Assembly: GCF_030283145.1 (NCBI RefSeq)
Contig: NZ_JASNWE010000006.1
Location: forward strand, 124,001-188,000
DNA: 64,000 nucleotides
Direction: 5' to 3'
Source of the DNA: Actinomadura xylanilytica
GTDB lineage: Bacteria; Actinomycetota; Actinomycetes; Streptosporangiales; Streptosporangiaceae
Shown piece after piece: positions 26,377-35,002 of the stretch (positions are counted from its first letter, which is position 1; every line of letters starts with the position of its first letter). Made by a program: the position numbers and the translations under genes. The notes below the pieces were generated by a model. It was not told the origin of the DNA. It ran no database searches and saw nothing but the letters and a program-made list of their open reading frames with translations.

Positions 26377-27987
26377 CTACTTCACCGTCACTTCGTTGGC
26401 GAGCAGCCCGGTGGCGTACGCGGTGATGGTGACGTTGCCCACCTTCTCGGACCGGCCGCCCTGCCCGGCCCAGGTCCACAGCGGGATCATCGGCATCTCG
26501 CGCAGCGCCACGTCCTCGGCCTGGTTGTAGAACTTGACCGCCTCGGCCCCGCTCGGCGCCTGGTTGCCCTTGGCGATGAAGCCGTCGAACTCCTTGTTCT
26601 TCCACGTCATCTTGTTGCCGATGCCCCACATGCTCTCGAGGTAGTTCTGGGCGCTGGGGTAGTCGGCCTCCCAGTTCTGCCGGTAGGGGCCCTTCTCCTC
26701 GTGCGCCGACAGCATCGAGAAGTAGTCCGAGGAGGGGACCTGCCGGAACTGGACGTCCTTGATACCGAGGTTCTGCTTCAGCGAGTTCGCGACGATCTGC
26801 ATCCACTGGTAATAGGTCGGCTGCGCGTTGGAGAAGTACAGCTCCAGCGACCCCTTGAACCCGCCGGCCTTCTCGAACAGCTCCTTGGCCTTGGCCGGGT
26901 TGTAGGCGCACAGGTCACCGCAGGCGTTCGGGCGGTGCCCCTCGATGATCGGCGGGAGCAGCGAGTCGGCGGGGATGTAGTCGCCGTTGTAGACCGCCTT
27001 GTTGATGCCCTGGCGGTCGATGGACATCGAGATCGCCTTGCGCAGGTCGGGGTTCCCGAACCGGTCGTCGAACAGCGGGAAGCCGAGGTAGTCGATGGTG
27101 CCCATCTTGCGGGGCAGGAACCGGTCGCCGAGCAGCCGCTTGGCCTCGGGGACCTTGGCCGCCGGGATGGTCTGGAGGACGTCGAGCCGGCCGGCCCGCA
27201 GGTCGGTGTAGGCGGTGTCGGCGCTGGAGTAGCTCTTCCAGGTGTAGCCCTTGTTCTGGGGCTTGCGCGATCCCTTGTAGGCCGCGAACGGCACCAGCTT
27301 GACCTGCTTGTTCCGCTCCCAGTCGCCGCTCATCTGGTACGGGCCGTTGCCGATCGGGTGGTCGTCGAACTTCTTGAGCGCCCCGGCGTCCTTGAACGCC
27401 GCCTTCGGCATCGGCGCGAACGCCGGGTAGGTCAGCAGCAGCGGGAACTGGTTGAAGCTGTCGTTCAGCGTGACCTTCAGCGTGGTCGCGTCGACCACCT
27501 CGAGCCCCGACAGCTTGTCGCTCTTCGGCTTGGCCTTGGGGTCCTCGGGGTTGATCTCGGCGTACCCCTTGATGTGCGAGAAGTACTCGTTGGCCTCGTA
27601 GGCGTTGGGCCCGTAGGCGGCGTTGTTCCACGCGTCGGCGAAGTTGGACGCCTCGACCGGCTCGCCGTTGTGGAAGGTGCGGCCGGGCTGGAGCTTGATC
27701 GTCCAGACCTTCTGGTCGTCGCTCTCCAGCGACTGCGCCGCCAGGTTGACCGGCTTGCCGTCCTTGCTGAGCCCGACCAGGTTGTCGAACAGCCCGCTCA
27801 GGACGTCGAAGGAGTAACTGCTGGTGGTGTTGCCCGGGACCAGGTGGTCGGGCTCCGAATGGCCCGCGGTGAAAGTGCCGTCGGACGACGTCGACCCGCC
27901 GCCGCAGGCCGACAATCCGAGCGACGCCGTCAACGCGACCGCGGCGAACCCCGCGGCCCGCCGGCCCGTTCCCCTGAGGCTGGTCAT
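26377..27987 (-). CDS. dppA: peptide ABC transporter substrate-binding lipoprotein (DppA/OppA type)
   Basis: The 536-residue SBP_bac_5 protein has a lipoprotein signal peptide (Arg-rich start, hydrophobic AAVALTASLGL, lipobox LSAC) and should be tethered outside the membrane. The mature part shows SBP_bac_5 features such as WTIKLQPGRTFHNGEPV, DFADAWNNA-like and the C-terminal AEDVALREMPMIPLW. The start at 27987 is fixed by GGAGG six bases upstream; the frame extends to 28071 without a signal. It delivers its ligand to DppBCDF. A divergent M20 peptidase gene suggests use of imported peptides or amides. Confidence 0.9.
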   Translation of the reverse strand: MTSLRGTGRRAAGFAAVALTASLGLSACGGGSTSSDGTFTAGHSEPDHLVPGNTTSSYSFDVLSGLFDNLVGLSKDGKPVNLAAQSLESDDQKVWTIKLQPGRTFHNGEPVEASNFADAWNNAAYGPNAYEANEYFSHIKGYAEINPEDPKAKPKSDKLSGLEVVDATTLKVTLNDSFNQFPLLLTYPAFAPMPKAAFKDAGALKKFDDHPIGNGPYQMSGDWERNKQVKLVPFAAYKGSRKPQNKGYTWKSYSSADTAYTDLRAGRLDVLQTIPAAKVPEAKRLLGDRFLPRKMGTIDYLGFPLFDDRFGNPDLRKAISMSIDRQGINKAVYNGDYIPADSLLPPIIEGHRPNACGDLCAYNPAKAKELFEKAGGFKGSLELYFSNAQPTYYQWMQIVANSLKQNLGIKDVQFRQVPSSDYFSMLSAHEEKGPYRQNWEADYPSAQNYLESMWGIGNKMTWKNKEFDGFIAKGNQAPSGAEAVKFYNQAEDVALREMPMIPLWTWAGQGGRSEKVGNVTITAYATGLLANEVTVK

Positions 27988-28113
27988 GCTTCTCCTCCGC
28001 TGCCCGCCGGCCACGACGCGGCCCGCGCTGTTCAGGCACTGTCGTGCCACCGGCCCGATTTCGGTACGCACCTGAACGAACCGTCACCGGATCGATACCA
28101 TCGTGATCATTCG

Positions 28114-28143
28114 TTGACAGAGGTCAGCGCGCCCGGCAATTAA
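28114..28143 (+). promoter_or_regulatory. probable promoter of the M20 peptidase gene
   Basis: TTGACA at 28114-28119 is followed after 18 bp by AATTAA (28138-28143), 25 bp before the ATG at 28168. The -35 box is perfect and the -10 box is weak. Confidence 0.4.
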
Positions 28144-28167
28144 AGGAACCCTGCGAAAGGCGACCGA

Positions 28168-29490
28168 ATGTCCCGGCCCGAGATGTCCGTTCCGCCGACG
28201 GCCGTCGACGAGGTGACGGAGCTCTGCGCCGCCCTCATCCGCCACGACACGACCAACGAGGGCGAGGGCGAGGCGCGCGGCGAGCGGGCAGCGGCCGAGT
28301 ACGTCGCGACGCTGCTGGACGAGGTCGGAGCGGAGGCCGCCGTCGTCGAGTCGGCCCCCGGCCGGGCGAGCACGCTCGCCCGGATCCCGGGCACCGACCC
28401 GTCCCACCCCGCGTTCCTCGTGCACGGGCACCTGGACGTGGTGCCCGCCGACCCGGGCGAGTGGAGCATGCACCCGTTCTCCGGCGAGGTCCGCGACGGA
28501 TGCGTGTGGGGCCGCGGCGCGGTCGACATGAAGGGCACGCTCGCGATGACGCTGGCGACCGTCCGGCAGCGGCTGCGCGAGGGCCGCCGCACCCGCGGCG
28601 ACCTGGTGCTGGCCTTCCTCGCCGACGAGGAGTGCACCGGCGACTACGGCTCGCGGTACGTGGCGCGCGAGCACCGGGGGCTGTTCACCGGCTGCGCCGA
28701 GGCGATCAGCGAATCGGGCGGGTTCAGCGTCGACGCCGGCGGCGCCCGGATCTATCCGATCGCGACCGGCGAGCGCGGCACCATGTGGATGCGGCTGACC
28801 GCGCGCGGCACCGCCGGGCACGGCTCCAAGCCCGCGCCCGACAACGCGGTCGCCGAGCTGGCGCACGCGGTCTCCCGGCTCGCCGCCCACGAGTGGCCGG
28901 TCCGGCTGACCTCCGGTGTCCTGGCCCTGCTGGAGGGCCTGGCGGACGCGCTCGGCACCACCATCGACCACGACCGGCTCGACGAGGAGGCGCGGCGCCT
29001 CGGCGGCGTCGGGCGGCTGTTCGAGGGGACGATCCGCAACTCGGCCAACCCGACCCGCCTCGACGCCGGCTACAAGGTCAACGTCATCCCCGGCACCGCG
29101 ACCGCGCAGGTCGACGGCCGCTACCTGCCCGGCACCGGCGAGGAGTTCCTGGCCACCGTCGACCGGCTGCTCGGCCCGAAGGTCACCCGCGAGTTCATCA
29201 ACTACGAGGAGGCGCCCGCGGCCGATCCCGCCGGGGCGACGTTCGCGGCGCTCGCGGGCGCGCTGCGCGCCGAGGACCCGGCGGCGCGCCCCGTCCCGTA
29301 CGTGATGGCGGGCGGCACCGACGCCAAGTCGTTCAACCGGATCGGCATCACCAGCTTCGGCTTCGCGCCGCTGCTCCTCGGCCCGGACCTGGACTACCTG
29401 GGCATGTTCCACGGCGTCGACGAGCGGGTCCCGGTCGAGGGCCTTCGCTTCGGCACCCGCGTCCTCGACCGGTTCCTGGACACCCGCTGA
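28168..29490 (+). CDS. M20 family metallopeptidase
   Basis: The 440-residue enzyme follows the M20/ArgE/DapE layout. The metal ligand motif VHGHLDVVP (His88, Asp90) is followed by the bridging Asp in GRGAVDMKG, the catalytic Glu pair in ADEECTGDYG, a dimerisation domain in the middle, and the last metal His in GMFHGVDER. Such enzymes hydrolyse peptides or N-acyl amino acids using two zinc ions in the cytoplasm. It is divergent from the Dpp importer, which makes processing of an imported substrate plausible. GAAAGG lies 7 bp before the ATG. Confidence 0.85.
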   Translation: MSRPEMSVPPTAVDEVTELCAALIRHDTTNEGEGEARGERAAAEYVATLLDEVGAEAAVVESAPGRASTLARIPGTDPSHPAFLVHGHLDVVPADPGEWSMHPFSGEVRDGCVWGRGAVDMKGTLAMTLATVRQRLREGRRTRGDLVLAFLADEECTGDYGSRYVAREHRGLFTGCAEAISESGGFSVDAGGARIYPIATGERGTMWMRLTARGTAGHGSKPAPDNAVAELAHAVSRLAAHEWPVRLTSGVLALLEGLADALGTTIDHDRLDEEARRLGGVGRLFEGTIRNSANPTRLDAGYKVNVIPGTATAQVDGRYLPGTGEEFLATVDRLLGPKVTREFINYEEAPAADPAGATFAALAGALRAEDPAARPVPYVMAGGTDAKSFNRIGITSFGFAPLLLGPDLDYLGMFHGVDERVPVEGLRFGTRVLDRFLDTR

Positions 29491-29613
29491 CCGCCGCGCC
29501 CCGGACGGCGGGAGGCCCCCTCGGACCGGGCACCGGCTGGACGAAGGGGACATCGTGGCGGTTCGGGGTCGTGGCAGACTGACCAGGCGGAATCGAGCAC
29601 ACGGGGGGGCGGA

Positions 29614-30441
29614 ATGGCGGACTTCAGCGCGGCCACGGCGGTCGAGCCGAGAACCGGAGCGGGGACGGGAGCGGACGGCCACGAGTTCGACGCCGCGCTG
29701 GACGAGCAGTGGAGCGTCGGCGGCAAACTGCACGGGGGCTACCTGCTGGCGGTCCTCGGCCGCGCGGCGGCGCGGGCGAGCGGCGTCGCGCATCCGCACC
29801 TCACCGCCATCGGCGGGGCGTTCGTCGAGCCGCCCGCCCCCGGGCCGGCGGTCGTGGCCGTCGAGGTGCTGCGGGCGGGCCGCGGCACCACCCAGCTCCG
29901 CGCCCGGCTGTCCCAGGACGGCCGGCCCTGCGTGGAGGCGCTGATCACGCAGGGCCTCCTGGAGGAGGGCGAGGCGTGGTGGACCTCCTCCGAGCCCGTC
30001 GACCTCCCGCCCGAGCGGGACTGCTTCCCGATGCCCCCCGAGGCGCCGGGCGCGGGCCTGCGGGTGGCGCTGATGGAGGTCGTCGAGCAGCGGCTCAACC
30101 CCGCCGACCTCGGGTTCGCCGCGGGCGAGCCGGGCCGCCGCGGCACGGTGTCGGGATGGCAGCGGCTGGCCGACGGCTCCGACTGGGACCCGCTCAGCCT
30201 GCTGGTCGCGCTCGACCCGGTCCCGCCGGTCTCCTACGACCTCGGGCTGCCGGGCTGGGCGCCGACCGTGCAGTTCGGGGCCTACATCCGGCGGCTGCCC
30301 GCGCCCGGCCCGGTGCGGGTGCGGATGACCGCGACCGAGGTGGCGGGCGACCGGATGGACGAGGTGGCCCACGCCTGGGACGGCAAGGACCGCCTCGTCG
30401 CGCAGGCCACCCAGTTCGCCGCGGTCCGCGTCCCCCGCTGA
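29614..30441 (+). CDS. acyl-CoA thioesterase family protein (double hotdog)
   Basis: The 275-residue protein has two hotdog halves. The first includes WSVGGKLHGGYLLAVLGRAA (helix and Gly-rich turn) and HLTAIGGAFVEPPAPGP. The second includes APTVQFGAYIRRLPAPGPVRV and ends AQATQFAAVRVPR. This is the TesB-like thioesterase/acyl-CoA-binding group in actinobacteria, hydrolysing acyl-CoA to acid and CoA. GGGGG precedes the ATG. It is convergent with the LLM oxidoreductase gene and separated by a shared hairpin. Confidence 0.8.
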   Translation: MADFSAATAVEPRTGAGTGADGHEFDAALDEQWSVGGKLHGGYLLAVLGRAAARASGVAHPHLTAIGGAFVEPPAPGPAVVAVEVLRAGRGTTQLRARLSQDGRPCVEALITQGLLEEGEAWWTSSEPVDLPPERDCFPMPPEAPGAGLRVALMEVVEQRLNPADLGFAAGEPGRRGTVSGWQRLADGSDWDPLSLLVALDPVPPVSYDLGLPGWAPTVQFGAYIRRLPAPGPVRVRMTATEVAGDRMDEVAHAWDGKDRLVAQATQFAAVRVPR

Positions 30442-30450
30442 TCCGGCCCT

Positions 30451-30480
30451 CCCCCGCCGCGCCTCAGAGGAGGGCGGGGG
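30451..30480. terminator. shared terminator-like hairpin of convergent genes
   Basis: CCCCCGCC (30451-30458) is complementary to GGCGGGGG (30473-30480). The structure lies between the thioesterase stop and the end of the LLM gene, whose stop codon falls in the loop. Confidence 0.4.
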
Positions 30481-31366
30481 CCAGCTCGCGCCACTCGGCC
30501 ATCGGAAGCTCCGACGGGTCGGCCGTCAGCACCTGCACGCAGACGTGGTCGGCCCCGGCGGCGAGCTGGTCCTCGACCCGCGCGCGGATGGCGTCCACGT
30601 CGCCGTAGGCGACGATGGCGTCGACGAGGCGGTCGCTCGGGCCGCCCACGATGTCCTCGTCGCCGAAGCCGAGCCGCCGGACGTTGGCCGTCTGGTGGGA
30701 CTCCACCGCGAGGTACCCGGCGACGTGCTCGCGGGCGGTCACGCGGGCGCGGGCGCGGTCGGTGTCCAGGACGACCGCCTGCTCGACGCCGAGGAACGCG
30801 TCCGGCCCCATGATCTCCCGGGCCCGCGCGGTGTGCTCGACCGGGACGAAGTAGGGGTGCGCGCCCCCGACCCGCTCCGCCGCCAGCGCGAGCATCTTCG
30901 GGCCGAGCGCGGCCAGGACGCGGCGCGGCGCGGCGGCGGGTGCCAGGCTGTGCCGGGGGACGGCGTCCATCGAGTCCAGGTAGGCGCGCATCGTGGCGAC
31001 CGCCTTGCCGCGGGCCGGCATCGGGTAGCCGTCGAAGTCGTGGACGGTGTCGTCGACCCGGTGCCCGCCGAGCCCGAGCAGGTAGCGGCCGGGGAACGCC
31101 TCGCCGAGGGTGCGCTCGGCGGTGGCCATCGCGATCGGGTCGCGGAAGGCGATGTTGGCGATGCCCGCCGCGACCGTGATCCGCCGCGTCGCCGACAGCA
31201 GCAGCCACGCCTGCCCCACCGAGTCGCGGCCGAACGCCTCGCCGAACCACAGCGCGCCGTAGCCCAGCTCCTCGATCTCGGCCGCCGCCTCCCGGACCCG
31301 GGTGGCGGGCTGCCCCTCGAACGCGAACGTCCAGACGCCGACGCGGCCGGCCTCCTGGTTTCCCAT
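30464..31366 (-). CDS. LLM class F420-dependent oxidoreductase
   Basis: The 300-residue luciferase-like TIM-barrel protein starts GVWTFAFEGQ and includes ELGYGALWFGEAF, RRITVAAGIANIAFRDP and GRYLLGLGGHR. These are hallmarks of the TIGR03620-like F420-dependent actinobacterial group. It would use F420 or FMN for hydride transfer to an unknown substrate. ATG 31366 is chosen because the open frame upstream runs into the promoter region with two operators. It is divergent from the TetR gene at 31465, almost certainly its repressor. Confidence 0.85.
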   Translation of the reverse strand: MGNQEAGRVGVWTFAFEGQPATRVREAAAEIEELGYGALWFGEAFGRDSVGQAWLLLSATRRITVAAGIANIAFRDPIAMATAERTLGEAFPGRYLLGLGGHRVDDTVHDFDGYPMPARGKAVATMRAYLDSMDAVPRHSLAPAAAPRRVLAALGPKMLALAAERVGGAHPYFVPVEHTARAREIMGPDAFLGVEQAVVLDTDRARARVTAREHVAGYLAVESHQTANVRRLGFGDEDIVGGPSDRLVDAIVAYGDVDAIRARVEDQLAAGADHVCVQVLTADPSELPMAEWRELAPALL

Positions 31367-31391
31367 CGCGGACTCCTCGTTGCCCAATGTT

Positions 31392-31408
31392 CCGGAGAAC
31401 CTCTCCGG
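31392..31408. promoter_or_regulatory. TetR operator, left copy
   Basis: CCGGAGA-acc-TCTCCGG is a perfect 7-bp-arm palindrome between the divergent LLM and TetR genes. It shares the GGAGA...TCTCC core with the second palindrome 34 bp away, centre to centre. Confidence 0.65.
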
Positions 31409-31426
31409 TTTGTCTGAGCTACCATA

Positions 31427-31441
31427 CGGAGAAGTTCTCCG
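31427..31441. promoter_or_regulatory. TetR operator, right copy
   Basis: CGGAGAA-g-TTCTCCG is a perfect palindrome 24 bp before the TetR start at 31465. With the copy at 31392-31408 it forms a two-site operator for the divergent pair. Binding by the adjacent TetR protein is inferred. Confidence 0.65.
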
Positions 31442-31464
31442 ATTGGCTACCCAGGGGGTGGGCG

Positions 31465-32034
31465 ATGACGGCCGGCGACACGGCGCGGCCACTGCGCGCC
31501 GACGCGCGGCGCAACCGCGACCGCGTCCTCGCGGTGGCGCGGGAGGCGTTCGCCGAGGAGGGCCCCGACGCGTCCCTCAACGAGATCGCCCAGCGGGCGG
31601 GGGTCGGGCCCGGCACGCTCTACCGCCACTTCCCCACCCGCCGCACGCTCCAGGCCGCGGTGCTGGGCGACCGCATCCAGCGCCTCGCCGGGCGGGCCGA
31701 CGAGCTCCTGACCACGGCCCCGCCCGGCGAGGCGCTGGCCGGCTGGATGCGGGCGCTGCTGGAGCACGGCCGCACCGACCACGGACTGGGCGGCGCCATG
31801 ATGGCCGAGCCGCTCGACGTCGGGTTCGACTGCCACGCGACGATCCGCGCCGCGGCGGAGAGGGTGCTCGGAGGGGCCCAGCGGGCGGGCGCCGCCCGGC
31901 CGGACCTGTCCTGCGACGACGTGATCCAGCTCGTCGTCGGCATCGCGCTGTCCACCGTGCAGGGCGACCCGGGCCGGTCCGAGCGGCTGCTCGGCCTCGT
32001 CCTGGACGCGGTGCTCGTCCGGGACCCTGGGTAG
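31465..32034 (+). CDS. TetR/AcrR family transcriptional regulator
   Basis: The 189-residue regulator begins PLRADARRNRDRVLAVARE, the typical start of the TetR subgroup that binds GGAGA-type palindromes. The helix-turn-helix continues with PDASLNEIAQRAGVGPGTLY and RHFPTRRTLQ, then a helical C-terminal ligand domain. ATG 31465 follows GGGGGTGGGCG. The two palindromes at 31392 and 31427 lie between it and the divergent LLM oxidoreductase gene, so it likely controls both. It is followed by the 275-residue unknown gene after 10 bp, possibly co-transcribed. Confidence 0.85.
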   Translation: MTAGDTARPLRADARRNRDRVLAVAREAFAEEGPDASLNEIAQRAGVGPGTLYRHFPTRRTLQAAVLGDRIQRLAGRADELLTTAPPGEALAGWMRALLEHGRTDHGLGGAMMAEPLDVGFDCHATIRAAAERVLGGAQRAGAARPDLSCDDVIQLVVGIALSTVQGDPGRSERLLGLVLDAVLVRDPG

Positions 32035-32044
32035 TGGTCATGAC

Positions 32045-32872
32045 GTGGACTTCTCCAGCGCGGCGCACGAGCTCTACGGGGTGACCCCGGACGCGTTCAT
32101 GGAAACGCGGACCCGCCTCACCAAGCGGGCCCGCGGGGACGGCGACGCGGGTCTGGCCAAGCGGATCGGGGCGCTGCGCCGTCCGACGCAGTCCGCCTGG
32201 GCGGTCAACCTGCTGTCGCGGTCTGCGGGCGAGGAGCTCGGATGGCTGCTCGAGGCCGGAGCCGGGATGCGCTCGGCGTGGGCGTCCGGCGGCTCCATCG
32301 GCGGGCTGGAGCAGCGCCGCGGCGAACTGGTCGCGCTGCTGGTCCGCACGGCCGGACGGCTGGCCGAAGAGGCCGGGCACCCGCTGCGCGACCCGGCCGT
32401 CCGCGAGGTGGAGGACACCCTCCAGGCCGCCACCGTGGACGCGTCCGTCGCCGACGAGGTCAGGGAGGGCCGCCTCACCCGGCCCCGCCGCCACAGCGGC
32501 TTCGTTCCCGCCGGGGTTCCGGCCGGGCCCGCCGGACGGGCCGGATCCGCCGAGCCCGCCGGACGGGCGGAGAGGCCGACGGGGCGGGCGCGGCGTCCGG
32601 CCCGCGAGTCCGAGCCCACGGGCCGCGCGGACGACCGGAAGGCTCGCGCGGCACGGGAGCGCGACGAGCGCAGGCTGGCCGAGCGCGAGGAGAAGGTCGC
32701 CTCGGCGCGGGACGACTCGGACGCGGCCTCGGCGGAGGTGGCGCGGCTACGGCGGGAGCTCGACCGGGCCGTCACCCGGAGGGACGCCGCGGCCAGGCGG
32801 CTGGAGCGGGCCGAGCGGGCGCGCGACGGCGCGTCCGAGGCGGTCAGAGGCCCCCGGCACGAATCCGGGTGA
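32045..32872 (+). CDS. conserved actinobacterial protein with C-terminal coiled coil
   Basis: The 275-residue protein has two parts. The N-terminal helical domain (MDFSSAAHELYGVTPDAF, LRRPTQSAWAVNLLSRSA) is shared with a family of unknown actinobacterial proteins. After a Gly/Ala/Arg-rich linker with short GRAxRPxG repeats comes a charged heptad-rich region (RARAARERDERRLAEREE-like, about residues 205-270) that should form a coiled coil. There is no signal peptide or membrane segment. It starts with GTG 10 bp after the TetR gene. The function is unknown. Confidence 0.65.
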   Translation: MDFSSAAHELYGVTPDAFMETRTRLTKRARGDGDAGLAKRIGALRRPTQSAWAVNLLSRSAGEELGWLLEAGAGMRSAWASGGSIGGLEQRRGELVALLVRTAGRLAEEAGHPLRDPAVREVEDTLQAATVDASVADEVREGRLTRPRRHSGFVPAGVPAGPAGRAGSAEPAGRAERPTGRARRPARESEPTGRADDRKARAARERDERRLAEREEKVASARDDSDAASAEVARLRRELDRAVTRRDAAARRLERAERARDGASEAVRGPRHESG

Positions 32873-32925
32873 CGAGATGAAGTAGGTTCTGCCCGAACGT
32901 GATTCTACGAAATAGGGGGCAGACG

Positions 32926-33963
32926 GTGGCGGTACCGGTCTTGGAGCAGCCGGCCGACTGGGCCGAGCCGGGCGCCCATCCGGTCGCCGCGGGCGTGCAC
33001 CGGATCCCGCTGGCGCTGCCCATCCCCTCGCTGCACGCGGTCAACGTGTACGTCATCGAGGACCAGAGCGGGCCGATCGTCATCGACTCCGGCTGGGCGA
33101 TGCCCGACACCCGGACGGCGCTGGAGAAGGCCCTGGGCACCCTCGGGCACCGGCTCGAGGACGTCTCGCAGTTCCTGGTCACCCACGCGCACTGGGACCA
33201 CTACTCGCAGGCCCTCGCGCTGCGCGAGGCGTTCGGTACCCGGGTGCGGATCGGCCGCGGCGAGCGGCCGTCCATCGAGGCGTTCGACCGGGCGCTCGGC
33301 CTGCACCCCCGCCAGGTCGGGCTGCTGCGCCGCTGCGGCGCGGACGGCGTCGCCGACCGGATCGCGACCATGGACATCCAGGCGAGCGAGCGGAACGTGC
33401 CGCACGCCCTGCCCGACTCGTGGCTGGACGACGGCGAGCGGGTCGTGCTGGGCCGCCGGGGCCTGGACGTCTTCGCCACTCCCGGCCACACCCGCGGGCA
33501 CGTGGTGCTCCGGGACGCGTTCGCCGGGCTGCTGTTCGCCGGCGACCACGTGCTGCCGCACATCAGCCCCTCGATCGGGCTGGAGACCGAGCCCGAGGCC
33601 AAACCCCTGCGCAGCTACCTGGCCTCGCTGCGGCTGGTCCGCGACATGCCCGACACGCTGCTGCTGCCCGCGCACGGGCCGGTGACGCCGAGCGTGCACA
33701 CCCGGATCGACGAGCTGATCGAGCACCACGCGGCGCGGCTGGACGTGGCCGCCGAGCGGGTCCGCGCCGGGAACGGCACGGCGTTCGAGGTGGCGCGGGG
33801 CATGCCGTGGACGCGCCGGCAGCGCAAGCTGGACGAGCTCGACCCCTTCAGCCAGATGCTGGCCGTCCTGGAGATCGATGCGCACCTGGACGTGCTCACC
33901 GACCAGGGCATCCTGGACGCGCACGAGACCGGCGGGGTGCGGACCTACGCCCCCGCGCGCTAG
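32926..33963 (+). CDS. MBL fold metallo-hydrolase
   Basis: The 345-residue metallo-beta-lactamase-fold protein has the metal motif THAHWDHYSQ (HxHxDH type), a second His in TPGHTRGHVVL, the Asp bridge in LLFAGDHVLPHIS, and the last His in LLPAHGPV. Such proteins hydrolyse thioesters, lactones or similar bonds with two metal ions. The C-terminal 110 residues are helical, with a RRQRKLDELDPF segment as in lactonase-like or SoxH-like hydrolases. GTG 32926 follows AGGGGGC, and an earlier GTG at 32899 is in frame. The substrate is unknown. Confidence 0.85.
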   Translation: MAVPVLEQPADWAEPGAHPVAAGVHRIPLALPIPSLHAVNVYVIEDQSGPIVIDSGWAMPDTRTALEKALGTLGHRLEDVSQFLVTHAHWDHYSQALALREAFGTRVRIGRGERPSIEAFDRALGLHPRQVGLLRRCGADGVADRIATMDIQASERNVPHALPDSWLDDGERVVLGRRGLDVFATPGHTRGHVVLRDAFAGLLFAGDHVLPHISPSIGLETEPEAKPLRSYLASLRLVRDMPDTLLLPAHGPVTPSVHTRIDELIEHHAARLDVAAERVRAGNGTAFEVARGMPWTRRQRKLDELDPFSQMLAVLEIDAHLDVLTDQGILDAHETGGVRTYAPAR

Positions 33964-34155
33964 GCGGCGTTCCCCCGGGGCACTTCGCGCCCGGAGCCGG
34001 GAGTCCGGTAACGTCACGGCTCCGAGCAGTGGAACGACTGGGGAGGTGAGACCCGTTACCGCCCAAGCAGACCGGGTGCTCCCCTCCCCGACGGACGTAC
34101 GGCCCACCGGAACCAGGTGACCGCGGGAGCGCCCGCAGGCATCCCGGAAGGTCCC

Positions 34156-34947
34156 ATGTCATTCTCCGTCCCGTCCCTGTCCGAGCCCGCCATCGTCACC
34201 AGGCTGCGCGCCGCCGGCTGCGTCTTCGCCGAGGAGGAGGCCCGGCTCCTCGTCTCCACCGCCACCACCCCCGCCGACCTCGGCGCCATGGTCGAGCGGC
34301 GGGCCGGGGGCCTGCCCCTCGAGCACGTCCTCGGCTGGGCCGAGTTCCGCGGCCTGCGCGTCGAGGTCGACGCAGGGGTGTTCGTCCCGCGGCGCCGCAC
34401 CGAGTTCCTCGTCGGCGAGGCCGCGGCGCTGGCACCGCCCCGGGCCGTCGCCGTCGACCTGTGCTGCGGCGCGGGCGCGCTCGGCCTCGCGCTCGCCGAG
34501 GCGGCCGACCTCGCCGAGCTGCACGCCGCCGACATCGCGCCCGCCGCCGTGCGATGCGCCCGCCGCAACCTCGGCGACAGGGGGCGGGTGTACGAGGGCG
34601 ACCTCTTCGACCCGCTGCCCGCGTCGCTGCGGGGCCGTGTCGACATCCTGCTCGCCAACGTGCCCTACGTGCCCACCGGCGAGCTGGGGCTGCTGCCCTC
34701 GGAGGCCCGCGAGCACGAGGCGCGGACCGCGCTCGACGGCGGCGCGGACGGCCTGGCGGTGCTGCGGCGGGTGACCGCCGCCGCCGTGGCGTGGCTGGCG
34801 CCCGGCGGCCACCTGCTGTTCGAGACGAGCGAGCGCCAGGTGCCGCGCGCCGCCCAGATCGTCGCCGGCGACGGGCTGGTGCCGCGGGTGGCGACCTGCG
34901 AGGAGCTGTACGCCACCGTCGTCATCGGCACCGGGCCCACCGGCTGA
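34156..34947 (+). CDS. PrmC-like putative protein-glutamine N5-methyltransferase
   Basis: The 263-residue SAM-dependent enzyme has the HemK/PrmC fold. A helical N-terminal domain ends in PLEHVLGWAEFRG, followed by FVPRRRTEFLV, motif I VDLCCGAGALGLAL, and the catalytic loop as NVPYVPTGEL. True PrmC has NPPYI at this place, so it belongs to the actinobacterial PrmC-like group (TIGR03704-like) whose target is not known. ATG 34156 is chosen because GGAAGG lies 4 bp upstream. A strong hairpin follows the stop codon. Confidence 0.8.
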   Translation: MSFSVPSLSEPAIVTRLRAAGCVFAEEEARLLVSTATTPADLGAMVERRAGGLPLEHVLGWAEFRGLRVEVDAGVFVPRRRTEFLVGEAAALAPPRAVAVDLCCGAGALGLALAEAADLAELHAADIAPAAVRCARRNLGDRGRVYEGDLFDPLPASLRGRVDILLANVPYVPTGELGLLPSEAREHEARTALDGGADGLAVLRRVTAAAVAWLAPGGHLLFETSERQVPRAAQIVAGDGLVPRVATCEELYATVVIGTGPTG

Positions 34948-34951
34948 GGGC

Positions 34952-34979
34952 GCCGGGCCGGGCCGTGGCCCGGCCCGGC
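34952..34979 (+). terminator. GC-rich terminator hairpin after the PrmC-like gene
   Basis: CGGGCCGGGCC (34954-34964) and GGCCCGGCCCG (34967-34977), extended by two more pairs, form a 13-bp stem starting 5 bp after the stop codon. Confidence 0.55.
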
Positions 34980-35002
34980 CCGCGGGTCGGGACGGCCCCG
35001 CG

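Noticed and set aside
28084..30372. Very long minus-strand frame across the M20 peptidase and thioesterase genes
   Set aside because: Both plus-strand genes have complete family motifs; the minus frame spans two genes and is a shadow.
32520..32640. Short GGACGGGC-type repeats as a separate DNA repeat element
   Set aside because: They lie within a coding linker of the coiled-coil protein and reflect its Gly/Ala/Arg-rich composition.
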